Shown: in pieces, positions 1 through 12,042 of the stretch
How the letters are laid out: the number at the start of each line of letters is the position of its first letter
Numbering within the stretch: position 1 is the first letter of the stretch
Origin: Leucaena leucocephala
Taxonomy: Eukaryota > Streptophyta > Magnoliopsida > Fabales > Fabaceae
Direction: 5' to 3'
NCBI GenBank assembly: GCA_037074615.1
Contig: CM073549.1
Location: 3,415,001 to 3,479,000 of the forward strand
DNA length: 64,000 nucleotides
Program-made: the position numbers and the translations under genes
The notes under the pieces: model-generated
What the model was told of the DNA's origin: nothing
What the model saw: the letters and a program-made list of their open reading frames with translations, nothing else
Database searches by the model: none

Positions 1-131
1 TATAAGCCTCTTCCCTCGAATATGCTCCTTCGCTCCTTTTTCTTCAAATGGCATGTCCGTCTCCTTCTCCTCCTTCAACTCACCTACTCTCCTGAGATCT
101 TCTTCTTCTCCTCCGCAATTCCGTGGCGGCT

Positions 132-3100
132 ATGTATTCTCATTCCCGTTTACTCAGCCACCACCATCTCCTCCACGCATCGCACAAGCACTTCTCTCGC
201 TCCATATATGCTCAAGGTCGATCTTCTTCGTTTGTTCGTTACCGATGTTCCAAATCCTGTTCCCCTCGGGTATATTTTCCTGCTGATCTCCCTACTTTTG
301 ACTTCCTTTAATTCTGTAATGCTTTTTCAGAGATGGTTTTGTTTAATTTGTTATCATCCTTTCCGCCTGAGAATAATCCATCAATTGACAACTCTGTGGT
401 TGCTTGAACTCTTGTTTGCTGATCACTGCTGTTGGAGAAGCTAATAATTTGCTTGAGACAACAGGCATAAAGAAGGAAGGTCAAAACAGATTATTTACTC
501 GAATGTTGAGCCTGTAATCTTGAGCCTTTGAAGTATAATAAAGAAAGAGCTATGGATCTCTTACATATAAACGTGAGAACAACTTAACTTCAAGGAGGTC
601 GTGTGATATACAGAATAGCTGCTCATAGTAATGATTTTGACTAATATCAATCAGCATACATAAATATTTTGAACTACTCATTGAAGGAACTTCTCTGAGT
701 GGCCTTTGAAGTGTAATAGATCTCTGGTTGTGGATTGAAGTCATTGAAAAATGAATAAACAATCTTGTTTTTACCTTCCTCCTGTTGTAATATTGGATCA
801 GGAAAAACCTTAGTCGCATTTGGTTGTTAATTTCCTTATTTGAGGCCTCACATGTGGAGCATCATTTTTAAAGAGTCAATTCTGTAGGGTTGTATTCCTG
901 TTATATATTTTAATTTGAAAGCTTAGTAGCCAATACCTAAGGCACTGTATATTGGAAAATGAATCTTATATTGATAATTCTACATCGCTCAGGACTTTTG
1001 ATGGAAAATAGTGAAAGACTTACTTTAACCGTAGCTAGGAAGTTAAATTTATTTTATTTTGAAACGCTTTAATTATCAGGTTATTTATCTTTTTGTTGTT
1101 TTTTTGTTTCCACTATAATTATCTTTTGTTATCCTTTTGTTTAATTTATTTTTTAGATACCTTGTTGCCTCTTGGGCTCTATATAAAGTCCTTCGTGATT
1201 AGGCTAGGTCAGTTTTGATTAAATTAATAACATCTCATATATTCTCCTGCCTTTTATCTTTCTTCTCCCTTCTTCTCTAATTCTCCCTCCTCTCTCTCCC
1301 TTTCTCTCTTGTTTTCATTACTGGTTCTACATCAACTTTCTATTTGAGGCTTACTACATGGAACATTTTTCTACTCTTTCTTTGTAGAATTTGTTACTTT
1401 GTGATTTTGAGACTGTAAGTCTTAATGTCATCTCGATCTTATGCTTACCAATTTATAGTTTCTTATTTGCATATTATGTGCCATTGTTCATTCTTTAATC
1501 CCTTCTTGATGTTTTGTAGTTAAATCCTTTTATTTTTCGGCTATATAGGTCCTGTGGTCAATATTGTAATGTTCATTCTAGCTTATTTTAGGAGATGCTT
1601 TCCCAAATATGAAAGTTGAAACCTATTAATTTATTACCTTGCCTTCACCTCTAAATTTAAATTTCTGAAAGTATTATGCATCCAGTGCTAATCATTCAAG
1701 GCCTGCTTTATTTTGTGTAGTTGAATCCATTGATTATTCAGCAATATAGATGCTGTGGTCGATATAATGTTCTTACTAGAGCCTTTGATGAGGTAAATTA
1801 CCATTCCTCTAGACCAAGTTTTTTTTTAAAAAAAAACTATGCATTTATTTTTATAATTATAAATATACATGACACTACTTGCTAGTTGTTCTTAAACAAT
1901 ATGCGCCAGATAGCAGATATTCTTCTCTACAATTATTAGCATAATCGCTTCCTATTTCTATTCCCTTGACCTGATATTTGTTGTCTTTTCCACTGAAAAT
2001 GCAGATATTGAGTCTTAAATAAAAACTGTGATGGTTAGTCCTGACTACCATTTTAATTACATGTTAAATTCAGTTTATAGGTAGTTTGAAACTTTTGGTT
2101 TTTCGATTTATGACATTATGTTGGGCCAATTCAGAAGGTCTAGAAGGGACAGACTAGAGGGAAAGGAGAATTATATAGATCATGTTAATTTGAAGCTATC
2201 TCTTGCGTTCCTCAACCTTTCTCTCTGTCTGTGTGCATTTTGGTCTGTATAACATTCTACCCTCATTCAGGGTTCAAAATGGGAAGGGTAATGCATCACA
2301 TATGCAACAAAATGAATCCTTTCAGGTTCTATAATTTATTTTGCAATTTATCTAGATTGATAAAATTTCACGAGTCATGACATTGATTATGCATTACAGG
2401 GTTCATTTGACTCAGCATTTCTTGATGAATGGGATCTTGATGAGAACTCTTATGGATATTTCCTCTCATCCAGCGATGGTGAGGATAGTGATGGAGAAAT
2501 AGTGCTTGCTTCATTGAATGATGTTGATTTACCTTCCGTTTCTGTTTCAAATACTGATGCTTTAACAGTGACTGCTCATCGATTTGCAACTCTTGGGAGG
2601 GGACGCAGGAGACATAGGCAAGTATGCAGAAATTAAGCAAGTGGTCTTGTCTCTGTTTTGTTTTGAAAGAAAAATTATTGAGTTCCAATGGTTCAAGTAT
2701 TGAATGATAGATTGAGGAGGTCAGGGGTTGTTGTGATATTTTTGCTAGAAACCGTGTGACCTTGCTATAATGCTATAGTTTATGATATGTCATAGGAATT
2801 TTATTGAAGGCATATGATGAGGATTTCAAGACTACAAGGCATCAAAGATGTGGGAAAACCTCAAATGAACATAAATTTTGATAGTTTATATTATTTTTAT
2901 AGCTTCTAATGATAGATAACAAGAGAATATATGACTCAAAATGGAGACTGTCACTTACCTACAGTAAAGGAAAAGATTGAAGAGATGATATGTGGTAGAA
3001 ATGTTAAGAAAGGGCATTAATGTAAATGTGAGATCTGCGTTTTACTAACAGAATCCGATTGACATCTTGGTCTGCACTTTGTGGCTGAAAGAACTACTTG

Positions 3101-6100
3101 TTCCACGAGTAATGATGTGAGGAAATTTCATGTTCTTTGTTTCTTGGTCTGATATTGGATGTGATTTTCCTTCAGCGGCACTTTGTCAAGGATAAGTAAT
3201 TCTTTGTTGATCATGGGAGTTGGCTTAAGTTTAACTATTGCAACCTTGTAGGTTGCTGTCCAATGCTTAGGTGTCTTTAGTCTAGATATGATTTTCTAAT
3301 CAATTGGGTTTTATTTCTAACAAGCCTTTAGCTTTGTAAGCTTCACCTTGATGGTGAGTATTAAGTGATATTAAGAGTTTGGGAAGCTAAGGATTCAGAT
3401 AAGTCTAATTGAGAGTTACTTGTAGTTTACCCAATGTAAACGTTATAATTGTCTTTGTATGATTAACGTATCAAAATAAACAGGAGTTGAGACATAAATG
3501 TTCTCAGAATGTTTTGTATGTTACTTTTTATGCTGCTATCCTGAAAACTTTAGATTTACTCTCTCCGGTCCTAATTATAAGAGCTAGATGAAAGATTAGG
3601 TTTGGTCCTAAATATAAGACCCCGATCCACTTTGTCTCCTAAAATTATAATTTTCCTCCCAAAATATCCCTATATGATTGCACATATTAAAAGGGTTTCT
3701 ACTAAGGTAGTTCAAATGTATATGATTAAATGGGGTATTTTAGGAAAATCAACACAATCATTACAAATAACTAACTTAACTAATTTCTTTAATCTACTCA
3801 AATTAGTTAAATAGATCTTATAATTAGGACTGGAGGTAGTAATTGATTACATTTATCTTATCAAAACTACTGACATGTGCATTACTAGTCCTATTCTATT
3901 GATATATGAAGTTTCTCTTAGCCTGATTTTTTTTCACATGTTTTGCAGGAAAAAATTTGGCCTTTTCATTAGTTTTGGCCTTATAATCTTCTTGACAGTG
4001 CTGCTTTTATACATTGATTGGTGTGCTTGGAGAATTGTTAGACTGCCATTGGCCCCCTTTTACATGACCCGTCCATTTCTTATATCAGCCTTTTTGGTGG
4101 CCTTTGTTGGCTATATTTGTGTCCCATTTTTTCAAATTTTTGAATTTATCCAAGTATTTAAGAAAGAAGGGCCTGTTGGCCATCTATTGACAAAGAGTGT
4201 GCCCACATTGGGTGGTTTGCTATTCGTACCTATAGGAATATTTGTTACTAGAGCTGTTGGTGGTTTCTCCTCTGTAGAAGTGTGTGGGGCAGCTGCTGCA
4301 ACTATGGCATTTGCCACGATTGGTTTACTTGATGACTTATTAAGCCTCACAATAAAACAGAAGAAAGGTTTGCCTGCATGGGCAAAAGTTCTTTTGGAGG
4401 TGACCACCTTTCCATTAAACTCTTTGTTTTGGATCTTTTAATTTGTTTTGTGTCTTTGTCCATTGACTTGAATTATTTTTAAATTGTCTTTAATCAAATC
4501 TACATTGTCTAACCGCACAGGTTGCTGTTGGAACATCATTCTCAATTTGGTTGGATACTGCTAGTATATCATCACCCTATGGCATGTATGGCTTCTTGTA
4601 CTAATCTGACCAACATATTTTTTTATGGTAACTAACATATCTGTCCCCATAACAAGAAATTTTAAAAAGGCAGTTGCCTTTAACATCACTTGGTTTTATT
4701 CCTTATGTAGATAGGAAAATGTTTAGGTTCTAATCGCTGCATATCATCTTCTCTCACAGGAACTTTAGTTCATTGTGTAAAAGTGAAATCATATCTCCTT
4801 TAGAAATTCAAAGCTGACTGCTTGAACAGAAATGTAGCCTGTTTATTATGTACTTAAGTATTTTATTAAGTAACTTTTTGGGGAAATTTTGTATGTTTAG
4901 AAAAACAAAGTGAAGCCATTTATTTGGTTGAAGAATATGCCACTTTTGAGATTTCAATATAACTCGTCTCCCTCTTTGGTCTGTCGTTTTTACTTGAATG
5001 CAGGAAGATGCTGGTTCCTCTACCGCTTGGCCTCATGTACTTGGGACGATATTATCAACTCTTGACTTCATTTTCTTTTGTTTCCATGGGACATGGGGTG
5101 GAAATAACCAATGGTCTTGATGGACTAGCCAGTGGTATTGCTGCATTGGCCTTCATTGGAATGTCAATTGCTGTGCTTCCAATATGTTCTGGTTAGTAGA
5201 ATGTGTGACGCACTCCTTTAATTATCATTCTGGTTCTAATTCTTCAAACACGTCCATCATGCTTATGCTATAAAGAAATGGTTAACATTTTAACATAGTT
5301 GAGATCCAAATTGTTATCTTTGTGGTAGGTTTTTCCATTCCCTCACTTAAACCATCTTAAGTAAACATCTGTTTATTGTATTCGCCTTCATCAGCGGAAC
5401 TCTGTTCATCAAATCGATTTAACTTATTATAATACGGTTCTGTCATTTATGACGTACTGTACTGCATGCCTGTTCTCACTGGTTAGGGGAGAAAATCATA
5501 ATCATCTCCTAAGACTGGGCAGAGGGTAAATGAACTTTCCCTCCTTTTTTATAGGACACTAGAAGAAATCATTGCTCATGATCTGAAGTTTTCGTTACAG
5601 TATATGAGGAAGTTATTATAACCTAGCTTTTTGTTTGGCGTATTCATTATTGATTTATAAACGTGTTAAACCAGATCTTGCTATATTTGGAGCTTCAATG
5701 GCTGGATCTTGTGTTGGGTTTCTCCTCCACAACAGATACAAAGCATCTGTTTACATGGGTGAGGTCGGCTCTTTGGCACTTGGTGGTGCATTAGCTTCGA
5801 TGGCTGCATGTACTGGAATGTTCTTTCCACTACTCATTTCTTCTGGAGTTTTTGTTGTTGAAGCATCATCAGTTGTGATTCAGGTTCTTCCCATGATTTC
5901 ATTGCTATTATACTTTTGTTTTCGAAGTCGCTTTTTGGTTAACTTATCGCTCCGCCTCAAAGACATTTCCCTCTTCCATTAAATATTAAATTTACCCCCT
6001 TTACATTTCAAGTTCTTGTGAAACTTAACGGTGTTCTGTGAGATTGCCTCAGTAAAGATTTAGGCATGGTGGAAATTTTTATCTACGCGTATCTGTGTTA

Positions 6101-6365
6101 CCAATTGGGTTATTTTAATTTTGGATAATACTGCTGAAACCAGGTTTTTATGATATCATATCTGTGTCACCAAATGTATCAGGCAATGTACTTGAGTATG
6201 ACGAAAGGCATGCAGCGAATAAGGCGCTACTTGTTTCATATGGCTCCCATCCATCATCATCTCCAACTATCTGGGTTCAGGGAATCAACTATTGTAGCAG
6301 GTGCATATATTATCTCATCGCTATTAGCTTTGCTTGCTGGCTATGTTGGTCTTGTTTCAGCTTAA
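132..6365 (+). CDS. MraY: Plastid MraY homologue (phospho-N-acetylmuramoyl-pentapeptide transferase family), 7 exons
   Basis: Polytopic membrane protein of the MraY/polyprenyl-phosphate glycosyltransferase family. Bacterial MraY makes lipid I for peptidoglycan; the plant protein is predicted to be plastid-located. Exons read: 132-269 (uncertain), 2400-2617, 3949-4399, 4521-4585, 5004-5191, 5675-5883, 6183-6365. Phases join without a stop and give about 483 residues, normal for plant MraY. Visible motifs are the PTLGG loop (about 4202), the LLDD pair (4325-4336), TNGLDGL (5107-5127), MGEVGSLALGG (5755 onward), PIHHH (6246-6260) and the C-terminal LLALLAGYVGLVSA. The intron after 2617 starts with GC (AG|GCAAGT), the only choice I found that keeps frame. 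The 5' end is unsure: ATG at 53 gives a transit-peptide-like start in another frame, ATG at 132 is in frame with exon 2, and a possible 55 nt exon lies at 2271-2325. Several catalytic-motif residues differ from bacterial enzymes. Gene identity is firm; activity is not. Confidence 0.88.
3557..3841. mobile_element. Stowaway-like MITE in MraY intron 2
   Basis: About 285 bp with terminal inverted repeats of about 25 bp and three mismatches between the ends. The left end begins TACTCTCTCCGGTCC and the right end reads GGACTGGAGGTAGTA. The outer TA dinucleotides fit the TA target duplication of Tc1/mariner-derived Stowaway elements, and the CTCC(G/A)GTCC terminal motif is typical of that group. It lies within the intron between the exons ending at 2617 and starting at 3949 and has no coding capacity. 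Confidence 0.75.
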
Positions 6366-7272
6366 AATCCTTAGACGCTTTATTTGCTCCTCAGTATTTA
6401 GTAATCTGCATTCTTTCATTCCTTGCACACACACACATAGGAAAAGGTCGATCCAGGCTCCATAGTTACTCTTTTTTTCTTTTTTCTTTTTTATAGTTAG
6501 TTCCATGGTTACTTTGTCTTACAAAACTATTAGCAAAATCATCAAATTTTAGTGAGTCGCTGAATTCTGTAAGAGGTTTTATTTAAACCAAAAAAAAAAT
6601 CCATGAGAGAAGCCATATTTTCACTTTCAATTTAATCAGCTTCATTGCCGCCTTGAACTTTTATTTTATTATAAGAAAGCATAAACTAGTCATGTCATAG
6701 AATTATATATTTTATTTACTTTTAAAGCCAGCTTATGTAATATGAAGTGTGGATAACATTAGCCCATGGGATTCACACCCTTTTATGCGCTCCTCTAGTC
6801 CTAAGGACTATGGGAGTTAATTAGGAAGGCGTAGTTTGTGCTAAATATAAGAGTTTAATTAAGAGTTTAATATATTTTATCTCTAGTATTTATTTTTAAA
6901 TTAATTTATTTAATTTATAAATTGATATATAGTCTAATATTATTTATAATTATTTTAAAAAGATCATGTTATATTTATTAATCAAGTAATTTATTTAGTT
7001 TTTTTAATTTACTTAAATTAGTCAAATAATTTTTATATTAGATATGAGAGGAGTAATAATCAAGAGAATATTATATATATTTATGATATTTTGGTTAAAA
7101 TCTTTATAATAAAATTGTTAAAAAAAGTCATATAAATCTTTTGTTTTTTGGCCAAAACATATGAAATCATTCATTAATTCTCAAACTCAAGTACAGAAAG
7201 ACAAGTAACAAAAATATCAACAACAGATGATAGCAGAAACCAAACAGTTCAGCAAAAAGAAAATATAGTACA
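6366..7272. other. MraY 3' flank, AT-rich intergenic
   Basis: Presumed 3' untranslated region of the MraY gene, followed by AT-rich sequence with T- and A-runs and a short CA repeat near 6427. Sequences near 6790 (ctcctctagtccta) and 7042 (gagaggagtaa) resemble a badly decayed pair of Stowaway ends. I see no gene. Confidence 0.4.
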
Positions 7273-7960
7273 TGTTCGGTTTGCCCTGAATACTTGATTT
7301 TAAAAGGGTCAAATTTTATTTTAAAAAAAAATTAAAATAAATAATATTTGTTTAAAAGAATTTTTAGAGGAAACTATGGTTTAAAATCATAATTTTAAAT
7401 AAATTACTAGTAATAGTTTTTGAAACAGTAAAATATTTTATATACTATCTAATTATTATTTTATCTTTATTATTTTTCTCCCTTCTCTCCTCTCTCTCCT
7501 AGATCTAGACCCCCTTGTTACTTCTGTTCTGTCGTCACCTATCCGTTGTGCTTGCCATCGACGTCCTCAATGATGGAGGTGCTGACGGTGAGGTGCTGTG
7601 GGTGAATAGAGGTGCACACGGGTGAGGATGATGGAATAGAGGTGGAGTGACTGGAGAATTGCCGACGGTAAGGATGCAGGCTTCCAAATCTACCATGGGT
7701 GAGGATGCAGGAATAGAGGTGGCTTCCAAATCTACTATGGGTGAGGATGCAGGAATAGAGGTGGGAGATGACGGTGGAGAAGAGGAGGAGAGAGGGAAAA
7801 AATATTTTTTTAAGAAAATCATACTTTTTTTAATAATTTGTTAATAACAAAACTCCTTCTAATAATAACTATTTAAACACTTATTTATTTAGAATTATTT
7901 TTTTTTATAAACTAGTTTTCAAAAAAAAAATTCTAAAAATTATCTAAATTTTTTTTAACG
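7273..7960 (+). mobile_element. Non-autonomous DNA element, CT-rich-core family, copy 1
   Basis: About 690 bp sharing the layout of elements at 16.6, 32.7, 37.9 and 49 kb: an outer region with 'ctatggttttaaa' motifs, a core close to TATAGACTATCTAATTA then TTTTACC, a CT-rich tract (7478-7500), a GC-richer interior, then 'aataactatttaaacac' and an A/T-rich end. The interior carries two copies of a 42 bp minisatellite (7681-7722 and 7723-7764). Clean target duplications are not visible, and the right end abuts the next element. Open frames inside are by-products of the repeats. Confidence 0.55.
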
Positions 7961-8413
7961 CTGTGTTTGGCTCAACGGAGGGGAGAGATTTTAATAGAGG
8001 GAAAAGAAGGGAAGGGAAAAAGAGGGATTTTATTATTACCTTGTTTGGATTAACATTAAGGGAGAGGAGCGAAGGGATTTTCATATTACCTTGTTTGGTT
8101 CAAGAAGGAAATGGAGGGAAAATATTTTTATATAGAAAAATTTACCTTATATTATTTTATATAATATTTTAATAAAATATTATATAGGGATAATATTAGG
8201 ATATTAAAAAAATTATAGGTATATTATTATTATAAAATAATAATATTACACTTCCCCTCCAAATTTCCTCAATTTTGGAGGGGAAATAAAATTGAAGGGG
8301 GGAGGGAAAATTTTAAAAAAAATTCCCTCCCCTCCTAAATATTTTAACAAGCCAAACAAGGGGAGGGCAGCAAAATTTCTCCCCTCCTCCTACCTTCTCC
8401 CCAAATACCCCAT
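7961..8413 (+). mobile_element. Tourist-like MITE, ~450 bp family, copy 1
   Basis: Begins CTGTGTTTGGCTCAACGGAG and contains G-rich tracts on the left, a central AT-rich block, and C-rich tracts on the right. The same sequence occurs in reverse orientation at 27479-27938. Internal 'ccttgtttgg' motifs recur near 8040 and 8090. The short open frame in each copy translates to nearly the same peptide, which is explained by the shared repeat and not by a gene. The right end is degraded relative to the other copy. Confidence 0.65.
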
Positions 8414-10416
8414 GTCACACAATACGTAAAAGTCTATCTAAATAGTCCATAAATCTAAATGTATTAAATCGTGGAAAATGTGGATTGATTGGAACCATTA
8501 AAATAATACATTTTCAAAATGACATCAACATAAATCAACTTTTGCGGTATGAGTTGACTTCTATTCATGGCGCACGGCGGGGGATTTCAAATCTGGCTCC
8601 CGCGTTTAAATGATAAAATCATGGAATGAAGTTGATATGTTAATGTTGTAATTATAGTATAATTTAAGAAATAGAATATAAAACAATCACATTAAAGTGT
8701 GATATAATCCCCCAATCATTGATATATATACATATATATATTAAAGGGAAATTTTTATAAAATTCAAATAAAAGATTTAATTATCTAAAAGTTTAAATAT
8801 ATTTGAGAAAGCTAATAATAATAAATCCTAATGTAGGAATAGATAACAAACTTATAATACTCAGAATTTTTTAGTGATCAAATCTTATCTTTTTAGACTT
8901 TATAATAATTTCTCCTATTGATATAATTAATTATTGATTTGCCCTCTAAATTTATAGTCAATGATCAAGATTTTTGTAGTTTTTTCATTTAGAATTATGA
9001 TTAGCTTTAGTTGAAATCTCAAGAGATATGTCATTGATATGACAATGGTGATATGGTAATAGTAGAAACTTCGACTGAAGTTGATTACAACTCCATAAAC
9101 TTGACAAGAAAGTGAACAAGACTTCAACAAAGTTCACTATAGTGTTAGGGATCAAATGCTATCCCCTCAATATATCAATAATTAATAAATATAATCAATA
9201 TATATATAATAAAATTTATATGTAATATTTAGTTATTTACCAATCATGAAGTCTAATAAATCTCGTTTTCCAAATTATGCATGGTGGAAACTTTAAAAGG
9301 GATCAGCTAAACCTTATCTTGTGCATCAGCACATGTGCTTCGGTGGTCCCTGGTTTTGAAAGACCCACGTGAGGCCCCAAACTTAAACATTTATATTTTT
9401 AATTTATTTAAATTAATCAATTAATTTTTATATTAATTATAATTAATTTATTTATTTAAAAAAGTTAATTATTTCTTATATGAATAACCGGATGAGCGTT
9501 TTTCTCCATGTCCTTTTTATAAGCTCAAATTAACTAATTTATGTAAGTTAAAAAATTGAGTAAAATTAGGTTTTTTTTTGTAACATCACAAAGTTAGTCT
9601 AAATAAAAGTCTTAGTTAAGAAGTTGTATAGTTAACTAAACATATTAGCTGAAAAAATTAATATTTCAATTTTTAATATAAAAGTCAATTAATTAATTTA
9701 AATAAATTAATAAAATTAAATAAATTATTTAATTATAATAAATGTGATATAATTTTTTTTAAATAGTCGTGTATAATATCATATAAATTAGTTTAAAGTG
9801 ATTTTTTTTTTAATTTTACTCATTCAGGAGAATATTTTTCAAATTTACATTTCATTCTATTATTATTAATGACTGTAGATAAGGGTAAAATTAGAAAAAA
9901 AATATAATAAATACTCATCAAATGACCTGTAACAAGAGCAATCTGTTTCTTTAAAAAAAATGTCTTATAATAAGAAGTGAGTAATATTTTAAGTAACCTA
10001 GTTGAAAAATTCAATTAAAATGACAAAATATATTGCCCAAATCCCCAAAAGTTAAAAAACCCACATCTCAACGAATTTGCATTTAACTTTTCCTTTTATT
10101 GAATTGCCAATAACCACCAACCAACTAATGATCGCTCACATTCACTCTTACACAACATTTACAAAACAAAACAAAGAATAAAAATACCTAACAGATCCCC
10201 ATTTTCCAACACTTCCAACACCCAAATTCACACAAATAAATAAATAAATACAAAAACAGACACAGCCCTCTCCCTCTTTGCCTTGTCACTGACAGCTACA
10301 GGCGACAGCCAAGAGAAAAAGCATAAAGTAACGAAAAGGAAAAAAACTACGATAAAAGTTGTTTAAAAAAATAAAAAATAAAAAATTCTCGTAGAACCAA
10401 GCAGAGGGTACTTTCG
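8414..10416. other. AT-rich intergenic region between convergent genes
   Basis: Lies between the 3' ends of the MraY gene (+) and CYP710A (-). It is mostly A/T with short decayed repeats. The segment around 9712-9760 closely resembles 63523-63570 near the other end of the window, so both are probably remnants of one small repeat family. The last 250 bases presumably include the CYP710A 3' untranslated region. I see no gene. Confidence 0.4.
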
Positions 10417-11955
10417 TCATTTCGTCAATTCGAACCGTGGGAAGGAAGGATATCGTGTGCATCGCCTCTTTAGGTAAACCTGGCAATCGTCCTTCGGGCA
10501 AATGGTAGGAACGTATGCGATCTCATCACAGCCGTCCGATTTGTGCCTCTTGAAATCCATCAACGATGTAAACAACGCTATGAACAGAACTAGGTGATTA
10601 AGAGCATATCTCTGTCCCACACACTGGTGGGCCCCAGCGCCGAAGGCCAGAAAGTTCCTTTTGAATATCTGGTCCTCTTGCCTCTCCTCCGAGAACCGGT
10701 CGGGGTCAAACCGGTCCGGTTCAGCAAAGCCCTGGAAGGAAGAATCGAATGCGGAGGGGAATACAATGCACCCTTTGGGGATCGTGTAGCTCTCCGTCAA
10801 CGGGAAATTCTCCGCCGCTATGTGCGGCACCAGAGTCGCCGGCGGCCTGTATCTCACAACCTCACGCGCGACAGCTTGCGTATACTTCATCTCCCTCAAC
10901 TGCTCCATCGTTATCAAAGAATCACTATCTGGAGACCATAATCGGGCGACTTCCTCCCTGACCTTTGACAAAACGTCAGGGTGTGATTCAAGCAGCACAA
11001 CCGCCCAGAGAAGCGAAGAGGTGGAAGCATCTTGTGCGGCAAAGAGAAAATCAAAGAGGTAACCGCCTATCTCGGCGTCACTGGAATACGGCGGCGGAGG
11101 ATTTCCGGCGGCTTTGTTCTCAGCAATCTCCCTCAGTGTGTCCTGCATCCAGTAGTCGATCAAGCACGAAGGCTCCTCGCATCCCTCCATCCTCTTCTTA
11201 CTCTGCTCCGTGCACGTCCCGAGGGTTTTGACAAGCCGGTCAACGGCGAGCCTGGCGTTTCGGAATGCCGTCCCGGGAAAATCGAAAGGCAGTTTCATGA
11301 GCCCAACATTGAAAAAAAAATAATCCTGCTTAAACCTCTCTCGGGCCTCCAGGCCCAAATAGGGGCCCACGAACACCGTCTGAGAAGTTTCCAGATTCAT
11401 ATCTCGGGCCAGAATCCGAAGCGCAATCGGGTTCGGTGCATTCTCCGACGTGAGCTTCTCCCACATCTTGAGATGCTTGAGGATAATAACCTGCTGCCAC
11501 GCCGTGTAAGTAGACAAAGCCCTGGGAGTGAAATTCGGTGCGATCCGCCGGCGGATATCTTTGTGTTCTTGGCCCATCATGTAGATGAGATTGTGTTCGC
11601 CAAAGAGCTTCTTGCCGAACGGGTGACCCACCAAGTGAAACGCATCGGATCGGACATTAGCGAAGACCTTATGAGACAATTCGCTGTCGCGTATGAAGAG
11701 GATGTACTTTCCAATGATGTAGTTGGCGGAGCACCCGAGGTTGGAGGACTTGGCGAAAGCCGATTGGACGTCCCAGAACTTGGTGGGGCTACAGACCAAT
11801 GAGATTACATTGCCCAAGAAGGGAAGAACCAGAGAAGGCCCTGGTACGAATCGCTTCTTTCTCAGGTACGAGATCTGTTCTAAGAGAAGCAGAAATAAGA
11901 TGAAAGAGATGAAGTAGGGAGCTAGCTGAGTGAAGGAGACGAGGGAGATAGTCAT
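10417..11955 (-). CDS. CYP710A: Cytochrome P450 CYP710A, sterol C-22 desaturase
   Basis: Single-exon gene of 512 residues. CYP710A enzymes introduce the C-22 double bond of plant sterols, for example beta-sitosterol to stigmasterol, at the endoplasmic reticulum. The N-terminus has a membrane anchor (about residues 10-27) followed by a basic stretch and PGPS hinge. The I-helix reads FAAQDAST (305-312), an unusual form of the AGxDT motif. The K-helix ExxR is E365-R368, the PERF-type motif is PDRF (413-416), and the haem loop FGAGAHQCVG places the axial cysteine at 445. The absence of introns is typical of this clan. The first ATG follows a stretch without in-frame upstream coding potential. ACGT-core elements lie 90 and 340 bp upstream. 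Substrate preference within the family cannot be read from sequence alone. Confidence 0.95.
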   Translation of the reverse strand: MTISLVSFTQLAPYFISFILFLLLLEQISYLRKKRFVPGPSLVLPFLGNVISLVCSPTKFWDVQSAFAKSSNLGCSANYIIGKYILFIRDSELSHKVFANVRSDAFHLVGHPFGKKLFGEHNLIYMMGQEHKDIRRRIAPNFTPRALSTYTAWQQVIILKHLKMWEKLTSENAPNPIALRILARDMNLETSQTVFVGPYLGLEARERFKQDYFFFNVGLMKLPFDFPGTAFRNARLAVDRLVKTLGTCTEQSKKRMEGCEEPSCLIDYWMQDTLREIAENKAAGNPPPPYSSDAEIGGYLFDFLFAAQDASTSSLLWAVVLLESHPDVLSKVREEVARLWSPDSDSLITMEQLREMKYTQAVAREVVRYRPPATLVPHIAAENFPLTESYTIPKGCIVFPSAFDSSFQGFAEPDRFDPDRFSEERQEDQIFKRNFLAFGAGAHQCVGQRYALNHLVLFIALFTSLMDFKRHKSDGCDEIAYVPTICPKDDCQVYLKRRCTRYPSFPRFELTK

Positions 11956-12042
11956 TTTCTGGCGATATGGAGGGAAGTGTTTGGGAGGAGAGAAAATTTA
12001 ATGCACAGAAAGAGCAAGCGAGGACCGTTCAAAGAATGAATT

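Noticed and set aside
22..444. 140-codon open frame at the window start as a separate gene
   Set aside because: It overlaps the first MraY exon region in a different frame, runs past the donor at 270, and is hydrophobic low-complexity translation without a family match.
7535..7844. Open frames on both strands with Ser/Pro- or Gly/Glu-rich repeats
   Set aside because: They come from the GC-richer interior and minisatellite of a transposable element; the two strands encode unrelated low-complexity peptides.
11032..11802. Long open frame (256 codons) opposite CYP710A
   Set aside because: It lies entirely antisense to the intact P450 coding exon, which has all haem and helix motifs; the open frame is a by-product of the GC-rich coding sequence.
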